Source: Leucaena leucocephala (lineage: Eukaryota > Streptophyta > Magnoliopsida > Fabales > Fabaceae). From it: a stretch of DNA of 64,000 nt. The stretch is from assembly GCA_037074615.1 (NCBI GenBank), contig CM073535.1, positions 7,665,001-7,729,000 on the forward strand, given 5' to 3'. Numbering within the stretch: position 1 is the stretch's first letter; each line of letters starts with the position of its first letter. Below the pieces are notes generated by a model that searched no databases, was not told where the DNA came from, and was given only the letters and a program-made list of their open reading frames with translations. The position numbers and the translations under genes were made by a program. Positions 60,859 to 64,000 of the stretch are shown piece by piece.

Positions 60859-63800
60859 ATGGCTTCCACTCAATGCTGCCTTCTCTTCTCTATTTTCCTT
60901 CATCTTCATTTTCACTCTTCAACTTCACAACGTTGGATCAAAGCTGGTTATATTTATATTGGCGGTGACTCCGTCTTTCCTGATATAAACTCTGCTTTGT
61001 TCACACACCTTATTTACGCCTTCGCTAGCGTCAATCCCTCCACTCACGAGATTTCCATACCCAAGTCTGATCAAGAATATTTCTCAATCTTCACCAGCAT
61101 CGCCAAGCGCACGAACCCCTCCATCGTCACCCTTTTCTCTGTATGGAATGGACAGCCTGAAACTGCACAAGGTGTTTGGGGCAAGAAGGCGAACAATTCG
61201 GTCCTTTCTTCGATGCTCGGAAATGCTTCTTCTAGAAAATCTTTCATTCAGTCCTCAATACGAACAGCTAGACGACATGGGTTTCAGGGTATTGACTTGT
61301 TGTGGCTTTGGCCTCAAGAAGAATCAGATATGGCCAACTTGGGAATTCTGTTTCACGAATGGCGACTTGCTGTGGATTCTGAGAACAGAAGCTCTGGAGA
61401 ATCGCCGTTGATATTGAGTATGGGTCTTCATTACACGCCCAATGTTTTTGAGAATTTGAGTTACCCTGTTGATTCTTTGGCGAAGAATTTGAACTGGGGT
61501 CATACTCTGTCTTATGATTATCATCTTCCTTCACTGGAAAATTTCACGCATCCTCATGCTGCTCTGTATGATCCTGTGAGCCATGTGAATACTGATTCTG
61601 GTATAAAGAAATGGTTGAGCAGAGGTTTTCCTTCTAACAAGCTGCTTCTGGGATTGCCTTACCATGGCTATGCTTGGGCATTGGATAGTCCCAAGCAAAC
61701 TGCGATCGGTGCTCCATCATCGGGTCTGGCCATTACACAAGATGGGTCTTTGAGCTATTGGTATATCAAATGGTACGTTTGTTATGGGGCTTCCACGTTG
61801 TATAATGCTACCTATGTCGTGAATTATTGCACTATTGGTTCCGTTTGGATCAATTTTGATGATGTTGAAGCTATCAGAACTAAGGTTGCTTATGCAAAGG
61901 AAAAGAAACTGCTGGGTTACAATGTGTTTCATTTGATAAATGATAAGGATTGGATCCTTTCTAAGGCAGGTAAGGAATATCGTTTATATCTTGCGAACAT
62001 GTTTTATCAACTTAAATCTTTTTTGTGGGGGGAAGAAATCTTGTTATGTTTTCTAGAAGTTCATACTTAAAAGTGTGTCTACTCAAGCATATTAAGAAAA
62101 TGTGCGGTTTCCATATTACCATTGTAGTCTTGGAAGAAAACCCTGTATCTACAAGGGACCTCTGTCCTCTAATTGGTATTTCTAATCTTCTTTAATCATT
62201 AGGGTCACTGTGTTTGGGTGTGTCTTTTCCATTCAATGTTCTCTCTTAACTCATAATACTATGGTATCTCCTTTTACACTGTTTCTGATAGCTTCATACT
62301 TAGCTCTGGTTTACTTGAATACTTGATGCCCCTTTCCTATTATGAACAACGTAGTTCCTTATTGTTTGACGTTTATGGTTTTTTCCCAGAAGTGTACCAC
62401 TTTCTTTTTTCTTGTGATAATTTTTTTTTTAATTCAATTTGATTAAGTAGTCCTGACTCCTAGGTTCTTAACTACTCTATGAATGCCAATATTTACATGT
62501 GAGAACTTGAATTAAAAGCTCAAGATGAACATTATTGACAGCTCAAGATGAAGAAACTGATCATGGAAACAGACGGGGGCTACTAATTATTTTACTTCCA
62601 GTTGCAATCGTCATAACATTGGGAATTTTTCTTCTGTGCTGCTCAAGAAGCAAGTCATTCAAATCAGAAGGTAAATTAATAATTTGAATTAGAATGTTCT
62701 GGTTATTTTTACCAGGTACTGGTATAAAGAGAATTAACTTTCAGACCTTTCTGTTTTCTCCATTTGTTACAGTGAAGATGGTGTTTGGCAAAAGTTTCCT
62801 GTCTGAACAAGAAGGTCCCATTTTGAATGCTGAGAGTCTTGAAACCAGTGCTCCACATCTTGAAGAATTTAGCTTTGCCATCATAAGGGCGGCAACAAAA
62901 GACTTTTCTGTGGAAAACAAGCTAGGAGAGGGTGGATTTGGCCCTGTGTACAAGGTAATAGATTTGGTCCTGTGAACATCTGTTTCTGTGAGATATTCTT
63001 CATAAAGAAGCAACATTTTCTAATTTCAAGTAAGTTTTAGTACAAACATATTCATATAGTACATTCTAAGAAATAAAATACATGATAAGTGTAAAAATGA
63101 CACACGGTTCTTGTTGATAGTCACATTTTTCATCGCATTTTCTTTCCAAAGGAGTGAGTGTATGAATGTAAAGGATCAAATTGTGGAAGTTCATGTAGAT
63201 AGAGGAAAATGAAAGGTTAAAAATAAAGAAAAGGAAACGATAATTGGTTGGCAATGCAAGTACAAGATTTGAAGACACTTTCTTTTTCTCTGACAACGAG
63301 AAGGAAAACAACCCCTGATGAGAAGGCAATAATTTTAGAACCTTTCTATAGAATATCTGAGGTCTCAAACATGCAAAACTTCTTTCTTTGAGACAATCAA
63401 GATATTGGTCAAATTATTCAGAGAAGAGAACTAGTATATGTATTGAGATGTTGTAATCTATGGGTTTAATTATTCCTCGAGATGACTCTATCTCACCATT
63501 AACACAACTTTAACCAAAATAATGCAGTGAACTTCTAACATGAAGGAGGCTGCTTATTCTCAATATTAATTACATTAATTAGCAGTAGGAATTCAGAGTC
63601 TTTAGTTATTCCCTTTTTCAGTTAATAGATTAAATTACTGGAATACTTAGATTTTAGCAATAATTTCCTCTTCCATCATCAATTTTCATCATGTCAATGT
63701 TTATGTACCATGAATATCAAATGTCTATTTGATATTCCTCTCGAAGAAGCAGATATGACAGCCAGACCACAAAGTGAGAATGCAATTATGCAGAAGTGTG

Positions 63801-64000
63801 ACAAACTAGTTTTGTTGCTGCCGCTAATATCTTAAGCCTTATTATGGGCTAGTCAAGATCAACTTCAAGAATAAAATACTCAGGGATTAATGATTTGATT
63901 TTGATAGGGTAAATTAAGGAAGGGACAGGCAATAGCAGTGAAAAGGCTCTCTAAAACTTCAAGCCAAGGCCTTGAGGAGTTCAAAAATGAGGTAACTCTT
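60859..64000 (+). CDS. GH18 (class V chitinase-like) receptor-like kinase D, 5' part
   Basis: Exons seen: 60859-61969, 62542-62670, 62773-62954 and 63908 to beyond the window end; phases (1, 1, 0) match genes A-C. Signal peptide: residues 1-23 (MASTQCCLLFSIFLHLHFHS). GH18 fold to residue 370: AGYIYIGGDSVFPDINSALF, LFTHLIYAFASV, LLLGLPYHGYAWAL. The catalytic DGxDxDWE is QGIDLLWL (143-150), so hydrolysis is not expected. Exon 2 gives a membrane helix (LLIILLPVAIVITLGIFLLC). Exon 3 encodes FSFAIIRAATKDFS and GEGGFGPVYK. Exon 4 has Lys486 (AIAVKRL) and is cut at residue 505; HRD and DFG cannot be judged. All visible sequence is open. The start is the first ATG in this frame, in a good context (CCCATGGC). 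Two earlier ATGs lie upstream: a two-codon uORF (60782-60790) and one at 60800 whose frame overlaps the gene. Intron 3 shares long sequence with pseudogene C. Confidence 0.88.

Overview
The window is plant nuclear DNA, most likely from a eudicot. Genes are split by GT-AG introns, long stretches are AT-rich, and there are Copia LTR retrotransposons, hAT, MULE and PIF/Harbinger remnants, Stowaway-type MITEs and SINEs. The host genes are a DUF1068 (NKS1/ELMO) gene, a PIG-F gene and a cluster of receptor-like kinases with a GH18 (class V chitinase-like) ectodomain. I cannot name the species. No tRNA, rRNA or CRISPR array was recognised.

Layout. 1-1064: tail of a decayed hAT transposon. 1978-4516 (-): intact three-exon DUF1068 gene with a 24-nt middle exon. 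4517-15169: AT-rich intergenic DNA with a dead Harbinger element, MITEs and SINE-like repeats. 15170-20876: an old Copia element (- strand). 21052-21247: a tRNA-derived SINE. 22168-26560 (+): intact seven-exon GH18 receptor kinase, gene A. 28497-32576 (-): paralogue B, with an open ectodomain but a broken kinase. 33282-33725: a last-exon fragment of the same family. 34325-37801 (-): intact eight-exon PIG-F gene with a solo Copia LTR in intron 3. 39775-55090 (+): paralogue C, a pseudogene split in its transmembrane exon by a 13.1-kb Copia element (40930-54046), which itself carries a 6.5-kb Copia element (42001-48490) in the opposite orientation. Both insertions keep perfect 5-bp target-site duplications. 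A MULE fragment (55091-56040) cuts C off in its fourth exon. 57296-60600: mostly featureless, with some decayed possibly coding DNA. 60859-64000 (+): paralogue D, open as far as it is visible and running off the window end.

How it fits together. The main content is a birth-and-death cluster of chitinase-like receptor kinases with at least five copies or fragments on both strands. Exon lengths and intron phases are nearly identical among copies: a single ~1.1-kb ectodomain exon, a ~130-nt transmembrane exon, then kinase exons. Every readable ectodomain lacks the GH18 catalytic acid, so these are probably ligand-binding rather than chitin-cleaving. The nearest precedent I know is tobacco CHRK1. 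Gene A also has DFS in place of the kinase DFG motif. PIG-F (GPI-anchor synthesis in the ER) and the DUF1068 gene (Golgi, cell adhesion) are neighbours with no evident functional link to the cluster.
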